Source: DASSKK01 sp035690495 (GTDB lineage: Bacteria; Actinomycetota; Actinomycetes; Propionibacteriales; Nocardioidaceae). From it: DNA of 5,125 bases. Every line of letters starts with the position of its first letter. The stretch's first letter is position 1. Shown here piece after piece: positions 1 to 5,125 of the stretch. A program made the translations under genes and the position numbers. The notes under the pieces were generated by a model, which was not told the origin of the DNA, ran no database searches, and saw only the letters and a list, made by a program, of their open reading frames with translations. The stretch is from the NCBI GenBank assembly GCA_035690495.1, contig DASSKK010000044.1, positions 1 through 5,125 of the forward strand, read 5' to 3'.

Positions 1-2
1 AC

Positions 3-50
3 TCCGGGCAGGCGACTGAGTCCACGTTCATGGGTGGAGGTTACGCCTGA
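3..50 (+). CDS. C-terminal end of an upstream gene (partial, unknown)
   Basis: This frame is open from the left edge and ends in TGA at 48-50, giving the tail SGQATESTFMGGGYA. The TGA shares its last base with the ATG of the HNH gene (TGATG), an arrangement typical of coupled phage genes, and the ribosome binding site of the HNH gene lies inside it. Of the other two forward frames, one hits a stop at once and the other runs on into the HNH gene out of frame, so this is the best candidate for an upstream neighbour. With only 15 residues visible, neither the product nor even the reality of the gene can be settled. Confidence 0.45.
   Translation, partial: SGQATESTFMGGGYA
33..40 (+). promoter_or_regulatory. 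Ribosome binding site of the HNH gene
   Basis: GGTGGAGG lies nine bases before the ATG at 50. It supports that start over the overlapping frame that begins at 34, which has no such site. Confidence 0.6.
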
Positions 51-355
51 TGTGGCAGTCCGGAGGTGCGAGCCGAACATCCACCACGGCCCACAAGCGG
101 TGGCGCATGGAGGTGCTGGAGCGGGACGGCTACCGCTGCCGACTGCGGTACGACGTGTGCATCGGCACCGCGACCATCGCCGACCACAAGCAGGCCGTGA
201 AGCTCGGTGGCGCTGAGTTCGACCTCGCGAACGGGCAGGCCGCGTGCGAGCCGTGCCACAAGGTCAAGACGCAGGCCGAGGCTCAGGCGGCACGTCCGAG
301 GCGGCGTCGACAGCCCGAGCAGCACCCGAACACCCGTTCGAATGGTGGGGGGTGA
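50..355 (+). CDS. HNH endonuclease, probably a DNA-packaging partner of terminase
   Basis: A 101-residue protein with a complete HNH (beta-beta-alpha metal) nuclease signature. The leader is RDGYRC (25-30) with a second cysteine at C37. The catalytic D45-H46 pair follows (the first H of HNH), then N61, then C66-x2-C69-H70 with K73 shortly after. C30, C37, C66 and C69 are well placed to hold a structural zinc. The last 30 or so residues are basic and rich in R, P and Q, probably a flexible DNA-contacting tail. The ATG at 50 overlaps an upstream TGA and has a good ribosome binding site. Small HNH proteins encoded beside terminase are known in cos-type phages, where they stimulate terminase cutting at cos; that role here is inferred from position. 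A free-standing homing endonuclease is the alternative, but the adjacency to terS argues against it. Confidence 0.9.
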   Translation: MWQSGGASRTSTTAHKRWRMEVLERDGYRCRLRYDVCIGTATIADHKQAVKLGGAEFDLANGQAACEPCHKVKTQAEAQAARPRRRRQPEQHPNTRSNGGG

Positions 356-362
356 CCCCCTG
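346..362 (+). other. GC-rich hairpin enclosing the HNH stop codon
   Basis: Five Gs (348-352) face five Cs (356-360) across a three-base loop that is the TGA stop itself. Two G-T wobble pairs (347/361 and 346/362) could extend the stem. A second short stem, GACCC (354-358) with GGGTC (366-370), competes for the same bases. No T-run follows, so it is not a textbook terminator. It could slow ribosomes or polymerase, or be chance in GC-rich DNA. Confidence 0.35.
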
Positions 363-473
363 ACCGGGTCGCCTCCCTCACGGTTCGCCTAGCAGGCCCG
401 GACCTGCGTGCGGCTCAGTCTCGTTTTTCGGCTCACCCAAGGCGGCGGCCAACCACGGCCCAAGGAGGCCCTG
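356..473. other. 118-base noncoding gap between HNH and terS
   Basis: This is the longest untranslated stretch of the packaging genes. It holds an inverted repeat GCAGG/CCTGC (392-396 and 403-407, six-base loop), a direct repeat CGGCTCA (411-417 and 429-435), a TTTTT run at 424-428, and the terS ribosome binding site. I see no clear promoter and no tRNA. A cos or pac recognition site is possible because these sites often lie next to the small terminase gene, but no cohesive-end sequence can be read directly. Confidence 0.35.
462..468 (+). promoter_or_regulatory. Strong ribosome binding site of terS
   Basis: AAGGAGG lies five bases before the ATG at 474. It decides the start: an in-frame GTG at 408 would add 22 residues but has no comparable site upstream and would place this perfect ribosome binding site inside the gene. 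The same ten bases, CCCAAGGAGG, recur at 5090-5099 before the next head gene. Confidence 0.8.
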
Positions 474-845
474 ATGCCCACGAAGACCCCTCCGCCGAAG
501 TCGTTGGCCGCAGCGGGCAAGGCGCTGTGGAGAAAACACGTCGCGAAGTACGACCTCCGTGTCGACGAACTGGCGATCTTGCACGGCGCGTGCCGCGCCG
601 CCGACATGATTGCGAAGCTCGAAGAAGTTTGGGCCGACGAAGGTTGTCCGCAGTGGGCGAAGGGCAGCATGGGGCAACTGGTTGAGCACCCCGCCCCGAA
701 GGCCGTTCGGGCATGGCAGGCGGCGCATGACACTGCGCTCGCGCGCTTGAAGTTGCCGGACGAGGAGACCGACCCGCAGGTCAACCAGAACCGCGACGCG
801 GCGAAGTCCTCATGGGCTCCGGGCGTGCGCGGTCGTGGCGCGTAG
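474..845 (+). CDS. Terminase small subunit (probable)
   Basis: A 123-residue, largely helical, charged protein. It opens with a proline- and lysine-rich stretch (2-10), followed by LAAAGKALWRKHV (11-23) and YDLRVDEL (26-33), then the helix with C40 and D44. KGSMGQL sits at 63-69 and the helix ends in LARLKLPDEE (89-98). This pattern of G..LW..V..YDLR.DE..L..AC...D, then KGSMGQ, then L..L.LPDE resembles small terminase subunits of actinobacterial siphoviruses, and its place directly before terL fits. The protein would form the ring that recognises the packaging start and presents DNA to TerL. The last 11 bases overlap terL, implying coupled translation. GAA, TTG and an AGA-AAA pair occur here more than in the neighbouring genes, hinting at a separate origin. 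The family call rests on remembered pattern and gene order, not on a search. Confidence 0.8.
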   Translation: MPTKTPPPKSLAAAGKALWRKHVAKYDLRVDELAILHGACRAADMIAKLEEVWADEGCPQWAKGSMGQLVEHPAPKAVRAWQAAHDTALARLKLPDEETDPQVNQNRDAAKSSWAPGVRGRGA

Positions 846-2652
846 CCGGGCCGCCTCTCAGGTCAAGGACTCCGAGAGCGACTACCGCGAGGTCATTGCC
901 TGGTACGAGGATCAGCTCGCCCGGGCAGCGCCGCCCACCGACCTCGCGTGGGAGCCGGTCAAGATCGGCCCGACGTGGCGGTACGAGAACGGCTGGGTGC
1001 TGCCGGCTGTCACGCTCGGCTGGCGGAACCTCGCGTGGACCGGTCTGAACCTGACTGCCCCGAAGGGCGGGAGCTGGGCCTACACCCTGGAGCAGGCTCG
1101 GTTCATCCTGTGGCAGGACGCGCTCGACCCGGAGACTGGCGAGTGGCTGTATCCGACTGCCGTGCTGCAGCGCCTCAAGGGGTGGGGCAAGGACCCGCTC
1201 GCGGTGGCGCTGTCGACGTGCGACATCTGCTCGGAGGACGCGGCGTTCTCCCACTGGGACGGCGATGTGCCGGTCGGGATGCAGACGCAGAACGCCTACG
1301 TGCAGATCGTGGGTGTCGCGCAGGACCAGATCAAGCGCAACACGATGCCGCTGTTCCCGTCGCTGATCCCGCCCGAGACGCGGCGTCGGTACGGCATCCA
1401 GATCGCCAAGCTCGATGTGTGGGCGCGCGGCGACACCGCGCACATCGAGGCATCCACCTCTTCGGCGATGTCGATCGAGGGTCCCCGCCCGACGCGGGTG
1501 GTCCGCAACGAGACGCAGAACTGGAACGAGAGCAACGGCGGCCACGCGCTCGCCGGGGCGATCGAGGGCAACCTCGCCAAGTCCGAGGATGCGGCGGCCC
1601 GACAGCTCGACATCTGCAACGCCTACCGGCCCGGTGAGGACTCCGTCGGTCAGCGCGCCCGTGAGGCATACGAGGCCACGGTCGGATCCCACTGCGAAGA
1701 GCACGAGGGGCGGGAGGACTGGCCGGACTGCTCGGCCTGCCAGCCGCCGAAGTCGGTGGACTTCGGGCTGCTGTACGACTCCCTTGAGGCCCCGCCCGAG
1801 GCGCCACTGTCGGTGGACGCCGCGCCTGGCGTGGTCGACTCGATCCGCGGCGACTCGGTATGGCTGAACCTCAAGCGGATCCTGAACTCGATCAAGAATC
1901 CGGCGAACCCGGCCAGCGAGTCTCGGCGGAAGTGGTACAACCAGATCACCGCGGCCGAGGATGCGTGGGCGGACCCGAACGACATTCGAGCCGCCAAGAC
2001 AACCGAGCGGTTGCGGTCGGGCGACAAGGTAGTCCTGTTCGGCGACGGCTCGAAGTCGGACGACGCGACCGGGGTGCTTGCCTGCCGGCTCTCCGACGGG
2101 CTGTGCCAGGTGCTGCACGTCCAGCAGCCCAAGAAGGGCCAGATCGTCGATCGTGACGCCGTCGACCACGCGGTGGTCGAGGCCAATCGCGATTTCGAGG
2201 TCGTGGCGTTCTGGTTCGACCCCTCGCATGCGAAGGACGACGACGCCGAGGGCGACAACCGGTTCTGGTGGCCGCTGTGCGACGCCTGGCATCAGCGGTA
2301 CGGCGCGAAGTATGCCTGCTGGCCGGTGAAGTCCGGCAACCGTGCGCACGCGGTCGCGTTCGACATGGCGACGCCGACGAACCAGGCGACGTTCGTGGCT
2401 GGCGCGGAGCAGACGCTCACCGAGCTGGAGAATGGCGAGGTCACCTTCACCGAGTCGGCGTGGCTCGAAGAGCACCTGCGCAACGCCAAGCGCGCCCCTG
2501 GCCGGTACGGCGTCAGTGTGCGGAAGGACAACCGTGAATCTCGGCACAAGATCGACCTTGCGGTCTGCCTGATCGGCGCCCGGACGCTCCGGCGCATCTT
2601 CCTGCTGAACGCCAAGGACGACAAGACGCACGACGGAGGGTGGTGGGCTTAG
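835..2652 (+). CDS. Terminase large subunit (ATPase and nuclease)
   Basis: A 605-residue packaging motor with both expected domains. The N-terminal ATPase carries a deviant Walker A, LKGWGKDP (114-121, K119), with Asp where Ser/Thr is usual. QIVGVAQDQIK follows at 157-167, and a Walker B-like VVRNETQNW at 222-230 has E226 as the likely catalytic glutamate and Asn in place of the usual Asp. The C-terminal RNase H-like nuclease shows three acidic motifs: FGDGSKSDDATG (402-413, D404), WFDPSH (460-465, D462) and HKIDLA (571-576, D574). An unusual cysteine/histidine cluster, CxxH-x8-CxxC (287-302), lies in the linker just before DFGLLYDSLEAPPEAP (309-324). The GTG at 835 overlaps terS by 11 bases with only a weak ribosome binding site, so translation is probably coupled; the exact start is less certain than the gene. 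TAG at 2650-2652 directly abuts the portal ATG. TerL drives DNA through the portal using ATP and cuts concatemers. Confidence 0.95.
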   Translation: MARSRAASQVKDSESDYREVIAWYEDQLARAAPPTDLAWEPVKIGPTWRYENGWVLPAVTLGWRNLAWTGLNLTAPKGGSWAYTLEQARFILWQDALDPETGEWLYPTAVLQRLKGWGKDPLAVALSTCDICSEDAAFSHWDGDVPVGMQTQNAYVQIVGVAQDQIKRNTMPLFPSLIPPETRRRYGIQIAKLDVWARGDTAHIEASTSSAMSIEGPRPTRVVRNETQNWNESNGGHALAGAIEGNLAKSEDAAARQLDICNAYRPGEDSVGQRAREAYEATVGSHCEEHEGREDWPDCSACQPPKSVDFGLLYDSLEAPPEAPLSVDAAPGVVDSIRGDSVWLNLKRILNSIKNPANPASESRRKWYNQITAAEDAWADPNDIRAAKTTERLRSGDKVVLFGDGSKSDDATGVLACRLSDGLCQVLHVQQPKKGQIVDRDAVDHAVVEANRDFEVVAFWFDPSHAKDDDAEGDNRFWWPLCDAWHQRYGAKYACWPVKSGNRAHAVAFDMATPTNQATFVAGAEQTLTELENGEVTFTESAWLEEHLRNAKRAPGRYGVSVRKDNRESRHKIDLAVCLIGARTLRRIFLLNAKDDKTHDGGWWA

Positions 2653-4068
2653 ATGGTGATGTCTCAGTCCGCCGTTCGCGAGCTCGTGCATGACCAGCTC
2701 TTCCCAGCCTTCGATGACCAGCGCGAGAAGCTGGAGCGAATCGACGGGTGGTACCGCTTCGACCCGGAGAAGTTGAAGCTGCCGCGTGATGCGACCCGTG
2801 AGCACAAGTGGCTTGAGGAGCTTTCTCGGACGCCATGGCTCAATCTGGTGGTCACCACCGTCGCGCAGGCGATGTACGTCGACGGGTTCGTCTCCCCGAC
2901 CTCGGGTGACGACGTGGACGTCTGGCGCACGTGGAACGCGAACGGCTTCGACGCCCGCCAGGTCGCGATCCACCGCGCGGCGCTGGCCTACGGACAGGCG
3001 TACGTCCTGGTGACTCCGGGCACTGACGCATCGGGTCCTCGGTCGGTGATGCGGGGCATCTCGCCGCGGCGGATGTACGTCCAGTACGCCGACAAGGCCG
3101 AGGACGACTGGCCGATGTTCGGTCTCCGCGCGGATGCGGCGAGCCGGTCGAAGTGGATGCTTCGGGTCTATGACGACGAGGCGGTCTACTACCTCTCCTG
3201 TGATGCCTCTGGTGACGGTCTGGAGTTCATCGAGTGGCGCGAGCACGCAGCCGACGTCTGCCCGATCGTGCGCTATACCAACGCCCTCGACCTCGACGGC
3301 CGCACGCACGGCGAGGTTGAGCCGCTGATCCCGCTGGCGATCCGGATCAACAAGACGGCCTACGACCGACTGCTCACCCAGCACTTCAACTCGTGGAAGA
3401 TCCGCACTATCGCGGGCATCGACCTGTCGAAGGGCCCGGTCGACTCTGACGGCGACGGCACGATCACAGACGCCGAGCGGCGACAGGCGGCCGAGCGGGC
3501 GAAGATGCTGCTTCGCCAGTCCGACATGCTCACCGCCGCCGACCCGAACACCAAGTTCGGGACGCTGGACGAGACGCCGCTGGACGGCTTCGTGAACGCC
3601 TACGGCGCCGACGTCGACACTCTCGCCGCCGTGGCGCAGGTGCCGGCCACGTCCCTGAACGGCAAGGTGGCGAACCTCTCGGCAGATGCGATCACGGAAC
3701 TACACCGGGGTCTGACACAGAAGGTCTACGAGCGGCAGCGCTACTTCGGTCAGTCGCACGCGCAGGCGCTCCGGCTCGCTGCCCGACTTGAGGGGCAGGA
3801 CGTCGACCCGTCGGCGCGGATCACATGGCAGGACACCGAGGTCCGCTCGATGAGTCAGGCGGCCGATGCGCTCGGGAAGTACGCCCAGATGCTCGAGGTG
3901 CCTGTCGAGGCGCTGTGGCAGCGCATCCCTGGTGTGACCAAGACCGACGTGGATGAGTGGAAGGCGATATCTCGCCGCGGTGCTGCGGCGGGCATCGCGA
4001 GTGCCGCACAGCAGGCTCGGCAGGACCCGACGGTGGCGAGGCTGACCAGTCGTGGCAACCAGGGCTGA
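2653..4068 (+). CDS. Phage portal protein
   Basis: A 471-residue protein matching the portal family of actinobacterial siphoviruses (SPP1 gp6-like fold). Supporting stretches are the N-terminal WYRFDPEKLKLPRDA (33-47), PWLNLVVTTVAQAMYVDGF (61-79), HRAALAYGQAYVLV (107-120), a central region with ISPRRMYVQY (136-145), and the C-terminal AQVPATSLNGKVANLSADAI (328-347) followed by a long helix with YERQRYFGQSHAQALRLA. Twelve copies form the ring at the special vertex through which TerL pumps DNA and to which the connector and tail attach. An exact EF-hand-type loop, DSDGDGTITDAE, occupies 264-275, followed by a charged helix. The ATG directly follows the terL TAG; GGAGGGTGGTGG at 2635-2646 serves as ribosome binding site. 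An in-frame ATG at 2659 is a possible alternative start two codons later. The stop overlaps the MuF gene by 17 bases. Confidence 0.95.
   Translation: MVMSQSAVRELVHDQLFPAFDDQREKLERIDGWYRFDPEKLKLPRDATREHKWLEELSRTPWLNLVVTTVAQAMYVDGFVSPTSGDDVDVWRTWNANGFDARQVAIHRAALAYGQAYVLVTPGTDASGPRSVMRGISPRRMYVQYADKAEDDWPMFGLRADAASRSKWMLRVYDDEAVYYLSCDASGDGLEFIEWREHAADVCPIVRYTNALDLDGRTHGEVEPLIPLAIRINKTAYDRLLTQHFNSWKIRTIAGIDLSKGPVDSDGDGTITDAERRQAAERAKMLLRQSDMLTAADPNTKFGTLDETPLDGFVNAYGADVDTLAAVAQVPATSLNGKVANLSADAITELHRGLTQKVYERQRYFGQSHAQALRLAARLEGQDVDPSARITWQDTEVRSMSQAADALGKYAQMLEVPVEALWQRIPGVTKTDVDEWKAISRRGAAAGIASAAQQARQDPTVARLTSRGNQG
3442..3477 (+). other. EF-hand-type calcium loop signature within the portal
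   Basis: Residues 264-275 of the portal read DSDGDGTITDAE. They match the canonical 12-residue loop: D at 1, 3 and 5, G at 6, I at 8, and E at 12. A helix-forming stretch (RRQAAERAKMLL) follows, like the exiting helix of an EF-hand. The entering side (GIDLSKGPV) does not look like a helix, so this may be a lone calcium-binding loop of the dockerin or portal-insert kind. Calcium binding is inferred from the signature only. Confidence 0.55.
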
Positions 4069-4810
4069 GGTCGAGGAGCAGCGGCAGCAGCAGGGCGACA
4101 TCCGCACGCTGGCCGTTGCGGCGCTGGTGAGCCTCTGGGGTGGTGCTGCCGCGGCAGACCCGTTGGCCGTGGAGGCCGAACTCGTCCAGCGCCTCCCCGA
4201 GATTGTCGCGCAGTATGGGGCGATGTCGGCCGCTGTGGCTGCTGACTTCTACGACAGTCTGCGGCACGGAGTCCCGGGCCGGTTCGTCGCGTCACCGTCT
4301 GACCTGAACCTCGCCGAGCAGGTGGCTGCGTCGGCTCGCTGGGCATCCTCGCCACTGTTCCCTCGGGACGTGACGACCGATGATGGCCGGAAGGCGCACG
4401 TGCCGGCCGATGCGGACAAGGCGCTCGACCGGGCATCCGCTGTCCTGCAGCGCAACGTCCTCCAGTACGGCCGCCAGACCATCGCTGACAATGCCCGGCG
4501 CGACCCCGCAGACGCTCGTTGGGCTCGTGTGCCGACCGGCGACGAGACGTGCGCGTGGTGCCGCATCCTCGCCTCTCGTGGCGCGGTGTATGAGTCCGAG
4601 CAGTCCGCGCAGTTCATCGGCGAGAGCAAGGACAAGTACCACGACTGGTGCGACTGTCAGCCGATCGCTGTGTGGCGGGACTCCGAACTGCCCGAGGGCT
4701 ATGACCCGGACAAGTACATGCAGCAGTACGAGGACGCGAAGGCTCAGAGCCGGTCCGGCGACATCCGCTCGATCGCCGCGCACATGCGCGAGCAGCTGGG
4801 GGTGAAGTGA
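4052..4810 (+). CDS. MuF-like minor head protein (often labelled capsid maturation protein)
   Basis: A 252-residue protein following the portal, the standard position for MuF-type head morphogenesis proteins. The first 150 residues are mostly helical, with a polar Q-rich start (8-14). The C-terminal part carries the diagnostic cluster GDETCAWCRILASRGAVY (163-180), with C167 and C170, then YHDWCDCQPIAVW (196-208), with H197, C200 and C202. This CxxC...HxxCxC arrangement probably binds zinc and is typical of the minor head proteins called MuF or VG15 in actinophages. Such proteins are packaged in small numbers near the portal and help assembly; protease activity is sometimes assigned in annotations, but no catalytic triad is evident here. 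The GTG at 4052 lies 17 bases inside the portal gene, with GCGAGG (4036-4041) as ribosome binding site. The TGA shares its last base with the next ATG. Confidence 0.85.
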   Translation: MATRAEVEEQRQQQGDIRTLAVAALVSLWGGAAAADPLAVEAELVQRLPEIVAQYGAMSAAVAADFYDSLRHGVPGRFVASPSDLNLAEQVAASARWASSPLFPRDVTTDDGRKAHVPADADKALDRASAVLQRNVLQYGRQTIADNARRDPADARWARVPTGDETCAWCRILASRGAVYESEQSAQFIGESKDKYHDWCDCQPIAVWRDSELPEGYDPDKYMQQYEDAKAQSRSGDIRSIAAHMREQLGVK

Positions 4811-5022
4811 TGACCGAGGGTGCAGACCACTACAGCAAGGGCGCCGCCCGTCTCCGCCGCTACTGGGTGCACGGCAAGGGTGCCGCAAAGATCCAGTGGG
4901 GCGTCCCGGGCGACTTCGACCGCTGCGTGGTCGAGCTGGGCAAGTACGTCTCCGACCCGAAGGGTCTGTGCAACGTCTACCACAAGGCCGCGCTCGGCGT
5001 TTACCCCGGCCAGGAGCACTGA
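4810..5022 (+). CDS. Conserved small phage protein of unknown function
   Basis: A 70-residue protein beginning at the ATG that overlaps the MuF stop (TGATG, 4808-4812). A GTG one codon earlier (4807) is possible, but the overlap makes ATG likelier, with GGGGGTGA (4798-4805) as a close ribosome binding site. The dense block RLRRYWVHGKGAAKIQWG (14-31), PGDFDRCVVELGKYV (33-47), DPKGLCNVYHKAALGVYPGQ (49-68) is of a type I recognise from many actinophages, either as a separate protein or as the end of a head protein, with no established function. Conserved W19, W30, C39, C54 and H58 and many basic residues suggest a compact fold that may contact nucleic acid or another head protein. Its position between MuF and the next head gene points to head assembly. 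No membrane segment or signal peptide is visible. Confidence 0.8.
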   Translation: MTEGADHYSKGAARLRRYWVHGKGAAKIQWGVPGDFDRCVVELGKYVSDPKGLCNVYHKAALGVYPGQEH

Positions 5023-5037
5023 CTCCGGCCCCAAGTC

Positions 5038-5058
5038 TTGGTCGCATCGCGCGACCAA
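5038..5058 (+). terminator. Perfect 8-bp hairpin after the 70-residue gene
   Basis: TTGGTCGC (5038-5045) pairs perfectly with GCGACCAA (5051-5058) across a five-base loop, ATCGC. It begins 15 bases after the stop. No T-run follows, so it may be a weak terminator, an RNA-processing or stability element, or the first of a pair with the hairpin at 5062-5078. Confidence 0.5.
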
Positions 5059-5061
5059 ACC

Positions 5062-5078
5062 CGCCCCCCGGAGGGGCG
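5062..5078 (+). terminator. Second GC-rich hairpin, four bases downstream
   Basis: CGCCCC (5062-5067) pairs with GGGGCG (5073-5078) across loop CCGGA. The stem is strong but lacks a T-tract, as is common for proposed intrinsic terminators in high-GC actinobacteria and their phages. It ends 14 bases before the AAGGAGG of the next gene. It could attenuate transcription between the packaging genes and the highly expressed head genes. Confidence 0.45.
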
Positions 5079-5092
5079 TCACTGATTGACCC

Positions 5093-5100
5093 AAGGAGGT
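5093..5100 (+). promoter_or_regulatory. Strong ribosome binding site of the next head gene
   Basis: AAGGAGGT is an almost perfect Shine-Dalgarno match. It lies only one base before the ATG at 5102 but ten bases before the in-frame ATG at 5111, which favours the second start. Confidence 0.7.
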
Positions 5101-5101
5101 C

Positions 5102-5125
5102 ATGCAAAAAATGCCCAAGGAAGAT
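5102..5125 (+). CDS. Start of the next head gene (partial; scaffold or similar by position)
   Basis: The frame begins MQKMPKED and runs off the right edge. Two in-frame ATGs, at 5102 and 5111, are separated by a run of six A; spacing to the ribosome binding site favours 5111, giving MPKED. In related phages the gene after the MuF-like protein (and a small protein) is usually the scaffold, followed by the major capsid protein. The acidic/basic start would fit a scaffold, but eight residues do not identify it. Confidence 0.55.

Noticed and set aside
50..355. HNH gene as a homing endonuclease or an inserted mobile element.
   Set aside because: There is no intron, no interrupted gene and no flanking repeats. 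It abuts terminase, where packaging HNH proteins are usually found.
408..473. A GTG start that would extend terS by 22 residues.
   Set aside because: The AAGGAGG at 462-468, five bases before the ATG at 474, is a far better initiation signal, and the extension looks like untranslated sequence.
948..1637. Long same-strand frame inside terL (229 codons), and similar nested frames.
   Set aside because: Composition is dominated by R, A, G and P, as expected of an out-of-frame reading of a high-GC gene. There is no ribosome binding site and no domain.
781..3384. A very long antisense open frame of 867 codons opposite terL and the portal.
   Set aside because: It lies opposite two firmly identified genes in the frame where GC-rich codon bias suppresses stops. 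Its translation is a low-complexity R/V/L/P/D mixture with no recognisable motif.
4109..4159. Hydrophobic alanine-rich stretch near the N-terminus of the MuF-like protein, resembling a signal peptide or membrane segment.
   Set aside because: It is preceded by an acidic, Q-rich stretch rather than a basic one, and the protein has the cysteine/histidine cluster of a head protein that acts in the cytoplasm. An amphipathic helix is likelier.
3700..5118. Several antisense frames opposite the portal, MuF and small gene.
   Set aside because: All mirror well-supported forward genes, and none has a recognisable motif or its own upstream signals.
1..5125. CRISPR array, tRNA, insertion sequence, integrase or attachment site, toxin-antitoxin or defence genes.
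   Set aside because: No regular repeats, cloverleaf sequences, transposase motifs or defence-type domains are visible on either strand.

Overview
The window is a GC-rich, tightly packed, single-strand gene cluster. It reads as the start of the head/packaging module of a tailed phage or prophage, most likely a siphovirus of an actinobacterium. The basis is the strong G/C preference at third codon positions, GTG as well as ATG starts, AAGGAGG-type ribosome binding sites, and the gene order HNH endonuclease, small terminase, large terminase, portal, MuF-like head protein, small conserved protein, next head gene. The sequence alone does not give the host genus or say whether this is a free phage or a prophage.

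Layout: 3-50 is the tail end of an upstream reading frame. 50-355 encodes a small HNH endonuclease. 356-473 is a 118-base gap with short inverted repeats. 474-845 is the probable small terminase, and 835-2652 is the large terminase (ATPase plus nuclease). 2653-4068 is the portal protein, 4052-4810 a MuF-like minor head protein, and 4810-5022 a conserved 70-residue protein of unknown function. 5023-5101 is noncoding and holds two hairpins in tandem. A new reading frame with a strong ribosome binding site begins at 5102 or 5111 and leaves the window; by position it is probably the scaffold or another early head gene.

How the genes work together: TerS would recognise phage DNA, and TerL would pump it through the portal ring and cut it. 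The HNH protein is a known partner of terminase in cos-type packaging, so cohesive ends are a reasonable prediction. The portal and MuF-like proteins sit at the special vertex of the procapsid. From TerS to the 70-residue gene the stops and starts overlap or abut, which indicates one translationally coupled transcript. No promoter is recognisable.

No new defence or mobile system is visible; this is a recognisable packaging/head cluster. The points most worth a second look are a perfect EF-hand-type calcium-loop signature in the portal, a zinc-knuckle-like CxxH/CxxC insertion between the two domains of TerL, the hairpin pair before the next head gene, and the conserved small protein after MuF.
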